From an uncultured Alphaproteobacteria bacterium (lineage in GTDB: Bacteria; Pseudomonadota; Alphaproteobacteria; HIMB59; GCA-002718135), in NCBI GenBank assembly GCA_902612825.1, contig CACMET010000002.1, forward strand, positions 67,542-131,541: a DNA stretch of 64,000 nt. Reading direction: 5' to 3'. Positions 1 to 9,209 of this stretch are shown piece after piece (position 1 is the stretch's first letter; every line of letters starts with the position of its first letter). The notes beneath the pieces were generated by a model. It was not told where the DNA came from. It saw only the letters and a list, made by a program, of their open reading frames with translations, and did not search any database. The position numbers were made by a program, and so were the translations under genes.

Positions 1-1032
1 CTCTTTATTTTCCTTATTTTGGATAACATCTGCAGCATCAGAGTAAATTTGTGCAAATGCTTCAAGATACCCTTCTGGATGACCTGCAGGGATTCTAACA
101 TTAGCTTCAGTTCCCTCAACTTTAATTGAACCACCTCTAGTTATTATCTGGCTTGCCTCCCCTACTTGACTAAATGTTGCATAATTTGGATTTTCTTGAC
201 TCCATTTTAATGCACCCTTGTCACCATAAATAGCTACAGTAAAATTATTTTCTTCACCTGTTGCAACTTGAGAAATAGATAATGATCCTTTAGCGCCATT
301 ATTTAATCTGATCATAATTGAAGCATCATCATCTAATTTTCTTCCTTCAACAAAAGTTGTAAGATCTGCACTAACTGATTGCAATTTTAATTGAGTTATA
401 AATTCTAACAAATGCATAGTATGACTACCAATATCACCTACTCCTCCTGCGGCCCCACTTCGTGAAGGATCAGTTCTCCATTCTGCTTGTTTATTTGAAC
501 CTGTGTCTTCTTCTTTTGAGCCAAGCCAGCCTTGAAGATATGATCCTTTAACAATTCTTATTTTGCCAAGTGCTCCACTTTCAATAAGTGATCTCATACC
601 TCTAACGACTGGATAACCGGAATAATTATGAGTTAAGAAAAAATGAGCATCAGATTCAGAAACTGCTTCAACTAATTTATGAGCATCTTCCATTGTAGAG
701 GTCATTGGTTTATCGCAAATGACATGAATATTTTTATTTAGAAATTCTATTGCCGGTGCAGCATGCATATGATTAGGAGTAACAATAGATACTACATCAA
801 TGCCATCATCTCTTTTAGATTCTTTCTCGGCCATAGTTTTAAAATCAGGATAACTTCTTGAGGGATCAAGACCAATTTCTTCAGCAGATTTAGCTGCTTT
901 TTCAGGGGTTGAAGATAAACAACCAGCAACAAATTCATATTTATCATCCATTCTTGCACATAGACGATGAACAGCTCCTATAAAAGCTCCTTGGCCACCA
1001 CCTATCATTCCTAATTTTAATCTTTTTGTCAT
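1..1032 (-). CDS. Gfo/Idh/MocA family sugar dehydrogenase (3' end missing)
   Basis: This NAD(P)-dependent oxidoreductase probably oxidises or reduces a sugar or cyclitol in the cytoplasm. The gene runs off the left edge, leaving 344 codons from the start. The N-terminal Rossmann fold shows the glycine-rich loop GMIGGGQG near residues 8-15 and the family CDKP motif (an EKP variant) near residue 100; the C-terminal alpha/beta domain follows. The ATG at 1032 is preceded by a strong AGGAGGG site that overlaps the stop of the TIM-barrel gene upstream, 12 bases away, so the two are surely co-transcribed. Family known, substrate not readable. Pairing with an IolE-like isomerase is a common arrangement in oxidative sugar or inositol catabolism. 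Confidence 0.88.
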   Translation of the reverse strand, partial: MTKRLKLGMIGGGQGAFIGAVHRLCARMDDKYEFVAGCLSSTPEKAAKSAEEIGLDPSRSYPDFKTMAEKESKRDDGIDVVSIVTPNHMHAAPAIEFLNKNIHVICDKPMTSTMEDAHKLVEAVSESDAHFFLTHNYSGYPVVRGMRSLIESGALGKIRIVKGSYLQGWLGSKEEDTGSNKQAEWRTDPSRSGAAGGVGDIGSHTMHLLEFITQLKLQSVSADLTTFVEGRKLDDDASIMIRLNNGAKGSLSISQVATGEENNFTVAIYGDKGALKWSQENPNYATFSQVGEASQIITRGGSIKVEGTEANVRIPAGHPEGYLEAFAQIYSDAADVIQNKENKE

Positions 1033-1044
1033 TGAAATTCCCTC

Positions 1045-2097
1045 CTAAATACCCAAAAGTTTTTTATTAGTTTCTTCATCCATTCCTGAGTCAGCAAAAT
1101 CATCAAATGCTTTTTCAGTCACATCTATGATATGTTCTTTTATAAATTTCGCACCTTCTTCTGCCCCTTGTTGAGGACTTTTTATACAACATTCCCATTC
1201 TAGAACTGCCCAACCATCAAAATTATAACCAGATAGTTTTGAAAAAATAGATTTAAAGTCAACCTGACCGTCTCCTAATGATCTAAATCTGCCTGCTCTA
1301 TTAATCCATGATTGAAAACCTCCGTATACACCTTGTTTCCCACTTGGATTTAATTCAGCATCTTTTACATGAAACATTTTTAATTTGTCATGATAGATAT
1401 CAATATGATCTAAATAATTTAAATGCTGAAGAATAAAATGACTTGGATCATAAAGCATATTACATCGTGGATGATTGCCAACCTTTTCTAAAAACATTTC
1501 AAAAGTAATACCATCATGTAGATCTTCACCAGGATGAATTTCATAACAAAGATCTACCCCAGCTTCGTCGAATTTATTTAAAATTGGTTTCCATCTTTTT
1601 GCAAGTTCATTAAAAGCTTCATCTACTAATCCTTCTGGTCTTTGAGGCCATGGATATAAATATGGCCAAGCTAGTGCACCAGAAAAAGTTGCATGTGCAT
1701 TTAGTCCAAAGTTCTTTGAAGCCATTGCTGCTTGCATTAATTGATCAATGGCCCATTCTTTTCTTTTACTCGGATTGCCTCTTACTTTCTCATCTGCAAA
1801 TCCATCAAAAGGAATATCGTATGCAGGATGAACAGCAACAAGCTGACCTTGAAGGTGAGTAGATAGCTCTGTCAGTTGTAAATTATTATTTTCAAGAATT
1901 CCTTTTATATCATCACAATAATCTTTACTTTCAGATGCTTTTTTTAAATCTATTAATCTTGAATCCCAAGAAGGTATCTGTACGCCTTTATATCCTAAAT
2001 TAGAAGCCCATTTTGATATTGACTCTAAGGAGTTAAAAGGTTCATCATCACTTACAAATTGGGCAAGAAATATTGCAGGGCCTTTTATTTTTTTCAT
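1045..2097 (-). CDS. Sugar phosphate isomerase/epimerase, IolE-like TIM barrel
   Basis: A 350-residue cytoplasmic TIM-barrel enzyme of the AP-endonuclease-2/xylose-isomerase-like superfamily, which includes IolE, IolI and hexulose epimerases. The usual metal ligands can be recognised in order: Glu in CYEIHPGED, Asp-His in LYDPSHF, His in MFHVKDAE and Glu in VLEWE. It is slightly longer than typical members (about 280-300), with an acidic C-terminal tail. It precedes a Gfo/Idh/MocA dehydrogenase by 12 bases, so the two probably act one after the other on one sugar. The exact reaction (isomerase, epimerase or dehydratase) cannot be read from sequence. Confidence 0.85.
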   Translation of the reverse strand: MKKIKGPAIFLAQFVSDDEPFNSLESISKWASNLGYKGVQIPSWDSRLIDLKKASESKDYCDDIKGILENNNLQLTELSTHLQGQLVAVHPAYDIPFDGFADEKVRGNPSKRKEWAIDQLMQAAMASKNFGLNAHATFSGALAWPYLYPWPQRPEGLVDEAFNELAKRWKPILNKFDEAGVDLCYEIHPGEDLHDGITFEMFLEKVGNHPRCNMLYDPSHFILQHLNYLDHIDIYHDKLKMFHVKDAELNPSGKQGVYGGFQSWINRAGRFRSLGDGQVDFKSIFSKLSGYNFDGWAVLEWECCIKSPQQGAEEGAKFIKEHIIDVTEKAFDDFADSGMDEETNKKLLGI

Positions 2098-2131
2098 ATT
2101 AAATCTCCATAATTATTTAAACACGAAACAG

Positions 2132-2860
2132 CTAGGTAGTCATTAATTTTTTAAAATTTTCGTATAATTTTTTAGTATTATATTTCATTTCTTGAATATT
2201 ATTCCTAAGCAATTTATCTAGTTTATCAATGGAGTTTTTGCCTAAATATTTTTCTAAAGCATTTTTTAATTCAGGAACTTTGGACCATTTAATGATTGTG
2301 CTTTCATCTATTTCCATATGAAATTGAATGCCATAAGCATGGTTTTTATACTTAAAAATTTGATATTTTGTAATATCTGATGAACCTAAAATTGTAACAT
2401 CAGAATTATTTAGTTCACTAACCTCGTAACTATGCCATTGTAATGCTTTAATCTGATTATCAAAATTTTGAAAAAGTTGATCCTTTTTTTTATTATCTAA
2501 AATATTAATATTTAGAACCCCAATTTCTGGAGGATTAGATTTAATTACTTTACCACCAAGAATTTCTCCTAAAAATTGACAACCTAAACAGATTCCGAGA
2601 TATGGTTTTTGATTATTGAGAACAAATTCCTTTATCTTATTTTTTTCATCAATCATCCACGGATATTGTTCTTCCATCCAAGTATCCATTGGTCCACCTA
2701 AACAGATCATTCCATCATATATATCAAGATTAACAGGAATCTTTTCTCCTTTATCCAATCGAATTATAGTTGTTTCTACTAAGTCTTCATTCATTAACTT
2801 TGTAAAGTATCCAGGTGTTACTAAAGGCGTATGTTGAAGAATAATTATTTTATGAGACAC
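2132..2860 (-). CDS. Class I glutamine amidotransferase (GMP synthase-like domain)
   Basis: A 242-residue stand-alone glutaminase-type domain. The nucleophile elbow LGICLG places the catalytic Cys at residue 91, and FHME gives His181 and Glu183, completing the triad. Stand-alone members act on varied gamma-glutamyl or amide substrates and are often mislabelled GMP synthase; there is no ATP-pyrophosphatase domain here. The start overlaps the 3' end of the upstream methyltransferase gene by 11 bases, which implies translational coupling. A 34-base gap separates it from the TIM-barrel gene. Substrate unknown. Confidence 0.85.
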   Translation of the reverse strand: MSHKIIILQHTPLVTPGYFTKLMNEDLVETTIIRLDKGEKIPVNLDIYDGMICLGGPMDTWMEEQYPWMIDEKNKIKEFVLNNQKPYLGICLGCQFLGEILGGKVIKSNPPEIGVLNINILDNKKKDQLFQNFDNQIKALQWHSYEVSELNNSDVTILGSSDITKYQIFKYKNHAYGIQFHMEIDESTIIKWSKVPELKNALEKYLGKNSIDKLDKLLRNNIQEMKYNTKKLYENFKKLMTT

Positions 2861-3290
2861 TTTGTTCTAAGTTGAGTAATCTTTTTTTTAACTTGATCCC
2901 CCCTCTTCCAGAAAATCCTCCAAGTTTACCATCGCTACGAATTATGCGGTGACAGGGAATAATAAGCAAAAGTTTATTTTGTCCACAAACATTACCTACA
3001 TATCTTGGAGACGTACCAACTTTTTTTGCAATTTCTCCATATGTTGAAACTTTACCATATTGAATTTTAGACAACTCTTTCCAAATTTTTTTTTGCAAAG
3101 GGGAGCCTTCAAAAGAATAGTTAATCTTAAAATTTTTAAGTTTTCCAGAAGCATATAAATTAATCTGATTCTTAATATTAATTAAATCAATTTTTTTATT
3201 TGTTTTCCCAAAACTCAGTGAAAAGACGCTGCCACTCTTTTTTTTTACCGTAATCCAACCAAGTTTAGTTTTAAAAGAAGCAGTTTCCAT
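2850..3290 (-). CDS. ogt: Methylated-DNA--protein-cysteine methyltransferase
   Basis: A suicide repair protein that removes O6-alkyl groups from guanine. The 146 residues carry the diagnostic PCHR motif with acceptor Cys113, the DNA-binding helix-turn-helix region with its Arg finger (SPRYVGN, near residues 94-100), and the downstream GGFSGRGG loop that precedes the C-terminal helix. The N-terminal domain is short, as in Ogt/MGMT rather than the fused Ada regulator. It is the first gene of a minus-strand group and diverges from the DUF6494-like gene. Function is confident; the choice between ogt and an ada C-terminal-type name is a convention. Confidence 0.93.
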   Translation of the reverse strand: METASFKTKLGWITVKKKSGSVFSLSFGKTNKKIDLINIKNQINLYASGKLKNFKINYSFEGSPLQKKIWKELSKIQYGKVSTYGEIAKKVGTSPRYVGNVCGQNKLLLIIPCHRIIRSDGKLGGFSGRGGIKLKKRLLNLEQSVS

Positions 3291-3308
3291 ATAAAATTAA
3301 TAACATTA

Positions 3309-3338
3309 TTGAATGAATCTATCAAAATAATTTATAGT
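3309..3338 (+). promoter_or_regulatory. Sigma70-like promoter placed for a leaderless transcript
   Basis: TTGAAT (3309-3314) and TATAGT (3333-3338) are 18 bases apart. The -10 ends only 5 bases before the ATG at 3344, so transcription would begin at or within a base or two of the start codon. No Shine-Dalgarno is present. The spacing is directly visible; promoter activity is inferred. Confidence 0.5.
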
Positions 3339-3343
3339 AAATC

Positions 3344-3550
3344 ATGGATGAAGATAATTTAAATCTAGAAATTAGAAAATTTCTTAAACAAGTTGGTATT
3401 AGTTCTCAACGTGAAATAGAAAATTACATACGAAAAAAATTTACTGAAGGAAGTATCAAAATTGGTGAATCCATAAAAGTATCTATGAATTTATCAACTG
3501 AAGATGGAGAACTTAATCATTCAATTAAAGAAGATTTAAAAATAAAATAA
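3344..3550 (+). CDS. DUF6494 family small protein
   Basis: A 68-residue soluble protein that matches in pattern the alphaproteobacterial DUF6494 family: an acidic start, then an IRKFLKQVGISSQREIE segment, and a beta-rich C-terminal half of short strands. No catalytic motif, signal peptide or membrane segment is visible, and the family has no known function. It is a single plus-strand gene between the divergent ogt group and the convergent peptidase gene, with a promoter that seems to make a leaderless mRNA. The family assignment rests on recognising the N-terminal motif. Confidence 0.75.
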   Translation: MDEDNLNLEIRKFLKQVGISSQREIENYIRKKFTEGSIKIGESIKVSMNLSTEDGELNHSIKEDLKIK

Positions 3551-3573
3551 TTTTTTTAAATTTGTTGAAAAAT

Positions 3574-4827
3574 TTAGTTAATACGACTTTGTATTTTATC
3601 AATATTTTCAAGTTTAGATAATGGCCCAATACTTGATATAGTTATTGGTCCTTTTACAATTTCATTAGCAATTTTTTGAACAGTTTCTTTAGAGACTTTA
3701 TCTATATTTTTAATAGTTTCAGATGGGTCAATTATTCTATCAAAGACTAGAAGTTGTCTAGCAGCACTCTCACATCTTCTAAATGCACTTTCCCTCCCCA
3801 TCATTAAGCTTGCTTTCAATTGAGCTTTACCTCTATTTATTTCCTTTTCTGTAATTGAATTAGGACTTTCATTTAATTGATCACATAAAACAGGTATGAG
3901 CTCTTGGATTTGATTTTCACCTGTTCCACAATAAATACCAAAAACACCCGTGTCAGTGTAAGAAGAACTAAAAGAGGAAATACCATATACAAGACCACGT
4001 TTCTCTCTTATCTCTTGAAACAATCTTGATGACATACCTCCGCCTAATAAAGAAGAGTAAACCAATAAAGAATAGTAATCATCATGGTGATAATCTATGC
4101 CTTCAAAACCAAGTAGTAAGTGAATCTGTTCTAATTTTTTATCTTCTCTGTATTCTCCAGATTTGTAATTAGCTTTTTGTCTTTCAGTAGATAATCCAGA
4201 TGGTAGGTTAGTGCATGATTTTTTAATTGATTCTACAAATTGATCATGGTCAATTTTTCCAGCTGCACTTATAATCATTTTTTTTGGATTATAATGATTC
4301 ATCATGAAGTCTTTAACTTCATCTCTTGAAATATTTTTAATAATATCAGTTTTACCCAATATGGAACGTCCCATTGGCTGGTCCGGATATGCTTTTTCTT
4401 GCCAATAATCAAAAATCATATCATCAGGTGTATCAAGGTACATGCCAATTTCTTGAATTATGACTCCTCTTTCTCGATTAAGTTCATCTTCAGCAAATGT
4501 AGAATTTTGCAAAATATCTGTCAGAATATCTATTCCATAATGTAGGTCATCAGCTAAGAGTTTTACATAATAAGCTGTTATTTCCTTTGAAGTATAGGCA
4601 TTTATGTCTCCGCCAACATTTTCAATTGTTTCAGCAATTTGAAGAGCATTTTTAGTTGAGGTACCTTTAAAAGCCATATGTTCTAAAAGGTGAGCAACAC
4701 CATTTATATGTTTTGTTTCATCTCTTCCACCAACAAAATTCCATATACCCATTGATACTGTTTCCAGCCCTGGCATATTCTGGGTTACTATTCTTAATCC
4801 GTTTTCTAGTGTTGTAATTTTATGCAT
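3574..4827 (-). CDS. M16 family zinc peptidase (processing peptidase-like)
   Basis: A zinc metallopeptidase of the pitrilysin/mitochondrial processing peptidase family, 417 residues, the usual size of the bacterial one-chain form. The inverted zinc motif HLLEH is at residues 46-50, and the distal Glu lies in the ERGVIIQEI segment about 75 residues later. The C-terminal half carries the family's GGGMSSRLFQEIREKRGLVY signature. It follows thrC with an 8-base overlap, the arrangement seen in many alphaproteobacteria. Its bacterial substrates are poorly known; the absence of a signal peptide points to the cytoplasm. Confidence 0.93.
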   Translation of the reverse strand: MHKITTLENGLRIVTQNMPGLETVSMGIWNFVGGRDETKHINGVAHLLEHMAFKGTSTKNALQIAETIENVGGDINAYTSKEITAYYVKLLADDLHYGIDILTDILQNSTFAEDELNRERGVIIQEIGMYLDTPDDMIFDYWQEKAYPDQPMGRSILGKTDIIKNISRDEVKDFMMNHYNPKKMIISAAGKIDHDQFVESIKKSCTNLPSGLSTERQKANYKSGEYREDKKLEQIHLLLGFEGIDYHHDDYYSLLVYSSLLGGGMSSRLFQEIREKRGLVYGISSFSSSYTDTGVFGIYCGTGENQIQELIPVLCDQLNESPNSITEKEINRGKAQLKASLMMGRESAFRRCESAARQLLVFDRIIDPSETIKNIDKVSKETVQKIANEIVKGPITISSIGPLSKLENIDKIQSRIN

Positions 4828-6196
4828 TGCTTATTTTTTCTAAGATGAAGTTTTTTACATCCATAGTACTATTGGGTAATATAGTCATCTTTTCCTCTTT
4901 ATCAAAGAGATTGCTCAATTCTTTTGGTATATCAATTTCTTTATTAATTGCTTTATTCACAGCATTGTCAAATTTTGCAGGATGTGCACAAACCAAAGAT
5001 ACCCAGGCTTCATCATCTTTTTTATCTAATAATACTTTTAGTCCTGTTGCAGTATGTGGATCAGCAATATAATTATATTTTTCATATACATGTTTAATTG
5101 TTTCCAGAGTCTGGTTATCATCAATTGAGGAAGCCTTATATATTTGCTGAAACTTAGCTAAAACAGAGTCATCAAATTGATAAAAGCCTTTTGATGAAAA
5201 GCTTTCAAATACTTCATTTACTCTTTTGCTATCTCTATTTAGGCTTTCAAAAATTTGCCTCTCAAAGTTACTTGAAACTTGAATATCCATACTAGGGCTA
5301 TATGTTTGAGAAACAGATTTTTTTTTCATTTCTCCAGTGTCTACTATGGACTTCAAGATATCATTAGAATTAGTTGCAATATGTAAATGACCAATAGGTA
5401 ATCCCATTTGTTTAGCAACAAAGGCAGAAAAAATATTGCCAAAATTTCCCGAAGGAACAATAAAATTTATTTGATGCTTATCAGTTTGTAAATAAGACCA
5501 AAAATAATAAACTACTTGCGCAATTAATCGTGCCCAATTTATAGAGTTTACAGCAGTTAAAGAGGTAGACTGTTGTATTTCATCATCAACAAATAATTCT
5601 TTGACAATTTTTTGACAATCATCAAAATTACCATCTATAGCAATATTAAAAATATTCTTATCAATTACTGTGGTCATTTGTTTTTGTTGAATAGGCGATA
5701 CTTTATTATGAGGATGTAGAATAAATACATTTATATCTTTTTTTGATTTAAAAGAATGAATTGCAGCTGAGCCAGTATCACCAGAAGTTGCGCCTAAAAT
5801 AGTAATTTTTTTTGGAGAAATCTCTAAACTTGTAGAAAATAAGTTACCAAGAAATTGTAAAGCATAATCTTTAAAAGCATAAGTAGGTCCATAAATTAAT
5901 TCTAATAAAAATTTATTATTTCCTAATTCTACTAATGGAGCTATTTTTTCATGATTAAAATTTGCATAAGTTTCATTTAAAATTTTTTGTAATTCTAATT
6001 TTTCTATATTTTCAATTACATAAGGAAAAATAATTTCGCATGCCACTTGTTCGTATGATTTATTTTTTAAACTTAGTAAGTCTATTTTGGGCCAGCTTTG
6101 GGGTAAATATAGACCGCCATCTCTTGATAATCCTTGATAAAGAATGTCGTTGAATGATCTGCTTAGAGAATCATCTCTTGTGCTTAAATATTTCAT
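4820..6196 (-). CDS. thrC: Threonine synthase
   Basis: A pyridoxal-phosphate enzyme that converts O-phosphohomoserine to threonine in the cytoplasm. The 458 residues match the long bacterial and fungal form. The PLP lysine is Lys109 in the PTYAFKDYALQF segment, and the phosphate-binding loop GATSGDTGSAA follows near residue 140. The N-terminal YLSTRD is typical of the family. The start shares one base with the stop of the M32 carboxypeptidase gene and the end overlaps the M16 peptidase gene, so the three are translationally linked. Confidence 0.96.
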   Translation of the reverse strand: MKYLSTRDDSLSRSFNDILYQGLSRDGGLYLPQSWPKIDLLSLKNKSYEQVACEIIFPYVIENIEKLELQKILNETYANFNHEKIAPLVELGNNKFLLELIYGPTYAFKDYALQFLGNLFSTSLEISPKKITILGATSGDTGSAAIHSFKSKKDINVFILHPHNKVSPIQQKQMTTVIDKNIFNIAIDGNFDDCQKIVKELFVDDEIQQSTSLTAVNSINWARLIAQVVYYFWSYLQTDKHQINFIVPSGNFGNIFSAFVAKQMGLPIGHLHIATNSNDILKSIVDTGEMKKKSVSQTYSPSMDIQVSSNFERQIFESLNRDSKRVNEVFESFSSKGFYQFDDSVLAKFQQIYKASSIDDNQTLETIKHVYEKYNYIADPHTATGLKVLLDKKDDEAWVSLVCAHPAKFDNAVNKAINKEIDIPKELSNLFDKEEKMTILPNSTMDVKNFILEKISNA

Positions 6197-7674
6197 TAAA
6201 GATAGCGATTAGTAATATATTCTTTGAAATATTTAGCATTTAAAGGCGACTTTGTAACCTGTTCTAAAACCTCATTAGTTGAAAAAAAACTAGCTTTTTC
6301 ATGGATATTTTTTTTGAGCCAATTTACTAAATTTGAAAATTCACCATTTTCTATTTCCTGATCTAATTCCTTTTGATCAGTTCTCAATTGAGAAGCAAAT
6401 TGAGCGGCAGTGAGTGCTCCTAATGAATATGTTGGAAAGTATCCAAATAATCCGGCAAACCAATGAATATCTTGTAAACATCCATCAGTGTCTTTATTTA
6501 TAGATAAATTAAATAATTTATTAAATTCATCATTCCAAGCATCTGGAATGTCTGGAATATTTATTTCATTGTTAAAAATTTTTCTTTCTAAATTAAATCT
6601 TAATATAATATGCAAGGGATAGGTTACTTCATCAGACTCAACTCTTATAAACGATTTATTTACTCGAGTACCTAATTTGTAAAGATTGTCTGGATTTGTA
6701 GCTTTGTCTTTAATATTAAATTTTTTATTTAAAGTATTAGATAAAAATTTTTTAAAAGCTAAAGATCTAGTGATTTGCATTTCAATTAATAGTGATTGAC
6801 TTTCATGCATGGCCATCCCTCTAGATTTACCTGCTGGCTGATGCATCCAATCTTTTGGTAGGTTTAGCTCATATAATGCATGTCCAGTTTCATGCATAAC
6901 ACCATCTAAAGATGAAAATGGATTTTCATTATTATATCTAGTTGTAATTCTAACATCATTTGTAGATCCTCCACAAAAAGGGTGAACACTTTTATCAAGT
7001 CTTCCTCTTGTAAAATCAAAACCTATTTGTTTCATTATATATTCAGAAATATTTTTCTGCTTTTCTTCATCAATACTTGTTTCAAATTGAAATGTTTCTT
7101 CTTTTTTTTGCTTATCAATAATTTTATCAATAAGTGGTGTAAGAAATTTTTGTAAATCACCAAATACATCAGATATTTTATTTTCTTCTGAAGAAGGTTC
7201 AAATTTATTTATTAGTGCTTCATAAGGAGAAACTTTAAAAGTTTCCCCTAGAATATTTGCTTCTTCTTTTGTAAAATTTATAAGTTCTTCTAAATCTTTT
7301 TTTACTAAATTAAAATCTGACTTTTCCCTTGCCTCTTGCCAAACACCTTCACATTTAGCTGAAGATTTTGAAATTTTTTCTACAAGCTCCGTTGGAATAG
7401 CAGAAGCTAATTTATATTCTCTATCCATTTCATATAAGTTTTTCTGATCACTGTTATTTAGATTAAGATTCTTTGAGTCTTCAATTAAATCACCAACTTC
7501 AGAAGATGAAATTTTACTATGACTAAGTTTTGATAAATAGGCTAATTGATCTGATCTTTGATCTCTTGAGCTACTCGGCATCATTGTTGCCATATCCCAA
7601 TGTAAAATACCTGCAATATCTGATGCCAGTGAAGCTTCATTAAAGATCTCTTTAAGTTTTAAATATGTTTTCAT
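6196..7674 (-). CDS. M32 family carboxypeptidase (carboxypeptidase Taq type)
   Basis: A cytoplasmic zinc carboxypeptidase with broad specificity, 492 residues, normal for the family. The zinc motif HETGH is at residues 261-265, and the conserved HPF-GG-DVR-TTRY block lies just before it (near 231-246). The segment ESQSLLIEMQ carries the third zinc ligand region. It overlaps surf1 by 4 bases upstream and thrC by one base downstream, so it belongs to the long minus-strand run that starts at coxB. It probably helps recycle peptides. Confidence 0.94.
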   Translation of the reverse strand: MKTYLKLKEIFNEASLASDIAGILHWDMATMMPSSSRDQRSDQLAYLSKLSHSKISSSEVGDLIEDSKNLNLNNSDQKNLYEMDREYKLASAIPTELVEKISKSSAKCEGVWQEAREKSDFNLVKKDLEELINFTKEEANILGETFKVSPYEALINKFEPSSEENKISDVFGDLQKFLTPLIDKIIDKQKKEETFQFETSIDEEKQKNISEYIMKQIGFDFTRGRLDKSVHPFCGGSTNDVRITTRYNNENPFSSLDGVMHETGHALYELNLPKDWMHQPAGKSRGMAMHESQSLLIEMQITRSLAFKKFLSNTLNKKFNIKDKATNPDNLYKLGTRVNKSFIRVESDEVTYPLHIILRFNLERKIFNNEINIPDIPDAWNDEFNKLFNLSINKDTDGCLQDIHWFAGLFGYFPTYSLGALTAAQFASQLRTDQKELDQEIENGEFSNLVNWLKKNIHEKASFFSTNEVLEQVTKSPLNAKYFKEYITNRYL

Positions 7675-8360
7675 TTTTTCTTCCTAAATAAATAAATTAT
7701 AAAAATAATCAAAAAAGAAAAACTCATCAAAAACCATGTAATTGCATACTGCAAATGATTATTTGAAAAATTATGATTTTGAGATGATGGTATTAAGAAA
7801 TTCTCTGCATAATTGCTCATATTTTTAATGAAAAATTTTTGATTGATCTTAACATTTAAGAAAGTTTGAATTTGCTCCAAATCATAATAATACCATTCAT
7901 TTGAAGAGATAGAATTCTCGGGAGTAAACATTTTTTTTTGAGTTGGATATCGGATATATCCTAGAATTTCAGCATTTATTATTTCATTATTGTCTTTAAA
8001 ATAATCATATCTACTTTGTTCAAACCAGCCCTCATCAATTAAATAATTATTACCATGATTATCTGACAATAAACTAGCTATTCTAACACCAGAAATCCCA
8101 TTCATTGTTTTAGCAGGGAAAAAAATTTTTTTACTTCTGTCAACAGTTCCTAAAGTGATTACTTTAGTAAATTCATCAATATTTGGATACTTCATTTTTC
8201 CCATAGAGAGTGAAAGGGGTTTTTGATCTTTAAGTTCATTAAATTCAGCTATTATTTTTTCTTTCCATTCAAGTCTTTGCAATTGCCAAATTCCTAAAAA
8301 TATTGTCAGAGCAATACAAAATGAACTAAATAAAAAAAATTTTATTGGAAAGTTTTTAAT
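7671..8360 (-). CDS. surf1: SURF1 family cytochrome c oxidase assembly protein (non-canonical start)
   Basis: An inner-membrane assembly factor for cytochrome c oxidase, involved in heme a insertion. The family signature GIWQLQRLEWK is complete only if translation starts far upstream of the TTG at 8282. The open frame continues back to the coxC stop, adding a hydrophobic first membrane segment, but contains no ATG, GTG or suitably placed TTG. The best candidate is ATT at 8360, directly after the coxC TAA, with GGGGTG about six bases before it. That gives 229 residues with two membrane segments (near 8-24 and close to the C terminus) around a periplasmic domain, the normal layout. ATA at 8345 is an alternative start. 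Family assignment is secure; the start is inferred. Confidence 0.85.
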   Translation of the reverse strand: MKNFPIKFFLFSSFCIALTIFLGIWQLQRLEWKEKIIAEFNELKDQKPLSLSMGKMKYPNIDEFTKVITLGTVDRSKKIFFPAKTMNGISGVRIASLLSDNHGNNYLIDEGWFEQSRYDYFKDNNEIINAEILGYIRYPTQKKMFTPENSISSNEWYYYDLEQIQTFLNVKINQKFFIKNMSNYAENFLIPSSQNHNFSNNHLQYAITWFLMSFSFLIIFIIYLFRKKK

Positions 8361-9206
8361 TTATGCACCCCAAACATAAACGCAGACAAACAAGAACAGC
8401 CAAACTACATCAACAAAGTGCCAGTACCATGCTGCAGCTTCTAAACCAAAATGCCTATCTGGGGTAAAATGATTTTTATAAACACGATACAAACAAACAG
8501 CTAAGAATGCTGTTCCAACCATTACATGGAATCCATGAAAACCAGTAGCCATATAAAATACTGATGGATAAATTCCATCAGTAAAACTAAAATAATGATG
8601 AGCTGCCTCGTAATATTCTACACCCTGCATAAATGAGAAGAAAATTCCGAGACCAACAGTACACCATAATGCCTGAATAGCCTGATCTCTATGACCTTCT
8701 CTAACAGCATGGTGAGCCCATGTACAAGTAGTACCTGACATTAACAATATTAATGTATTTAAAAAAGGAACATCAAGTGGATCAAAAGTTTTAATACCCT
8801 CTGGTGGCCAAATTCCAACAGCGCCATTACTGTCAAAAGTTTCTGAGAATTCCTCTATAGGTAATTTAGGTGTTAAACTTGCATCAAAGAAAGCCCAAAA
8901 GAAAGCAACAAAGAACATTACTTCTGATGCAATAAAAAGTGCCATTCCATATCTTAATCCAAGTTCTACAACAGGTGTGTGAACTTTTTGAAAAGTTGAT
9001 TCTTTAATTACATCTCTCCACCAAAGGAACATAATAGTCAACAAAGCAATAGTTCCAAGAATTAAAAGCCAAGAGGTTCCATAATGCATATAAAATACAA
9101 GACCAGCAGCCATTGCAAGACCAGCTATTGATGATAAAAATGGAAGAGGGCTTGGATCAACCAAGTGATATGGATGTTTTTGACCTGTTGTTGATTTATT
9201 AGCCAT
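8361..9206 (-). CDS. coxC: Cytochrome c oxidase subunit III
   Basis: Core membrane subunit of the aa3-type oxidase, 281 residues with about seven membrane helices. Recognisable landmarks are the N-terminal HPYHLVDPSPLPF segment, the SEVMFFVAFFWAFF helix with its buried Glu, the HHAVREG loop, GFHGFHVMVG, and the C-terminal WYWHFVDVVWLFLF helix. The start lies 3 bases from the end of ctaG. The frame downstream of the stop is the surf1 frame. Confidence 0.98.
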   Translation of the reverse strand: MANKSTTGQKHPYHLVDPSPLPFLSSIAGLAMAAGLVFYMHYGTSWLLILGTIALLTIMFLWWRDVIKESTFQKVHTPVVELGLRYGMALFIASEVMFFVAFFWAFFDASLTPKLPIEEFSETFDSNGAVGIWPPEGIKTFDPLDVPFLNTLILLMSGTTCTWAHHAVREGHRDQAIQALWCTVGLGIFFSFMQGVEYYEAAHHYFSFTDGIYPSVFYMATGFHGFHVMVGTAFLAVCLYRVYKNHFTPDRHFGLEAAAWYWHFVDVVWLFLFVCVYVWGA

Positions 9207-9209
9207 TGG

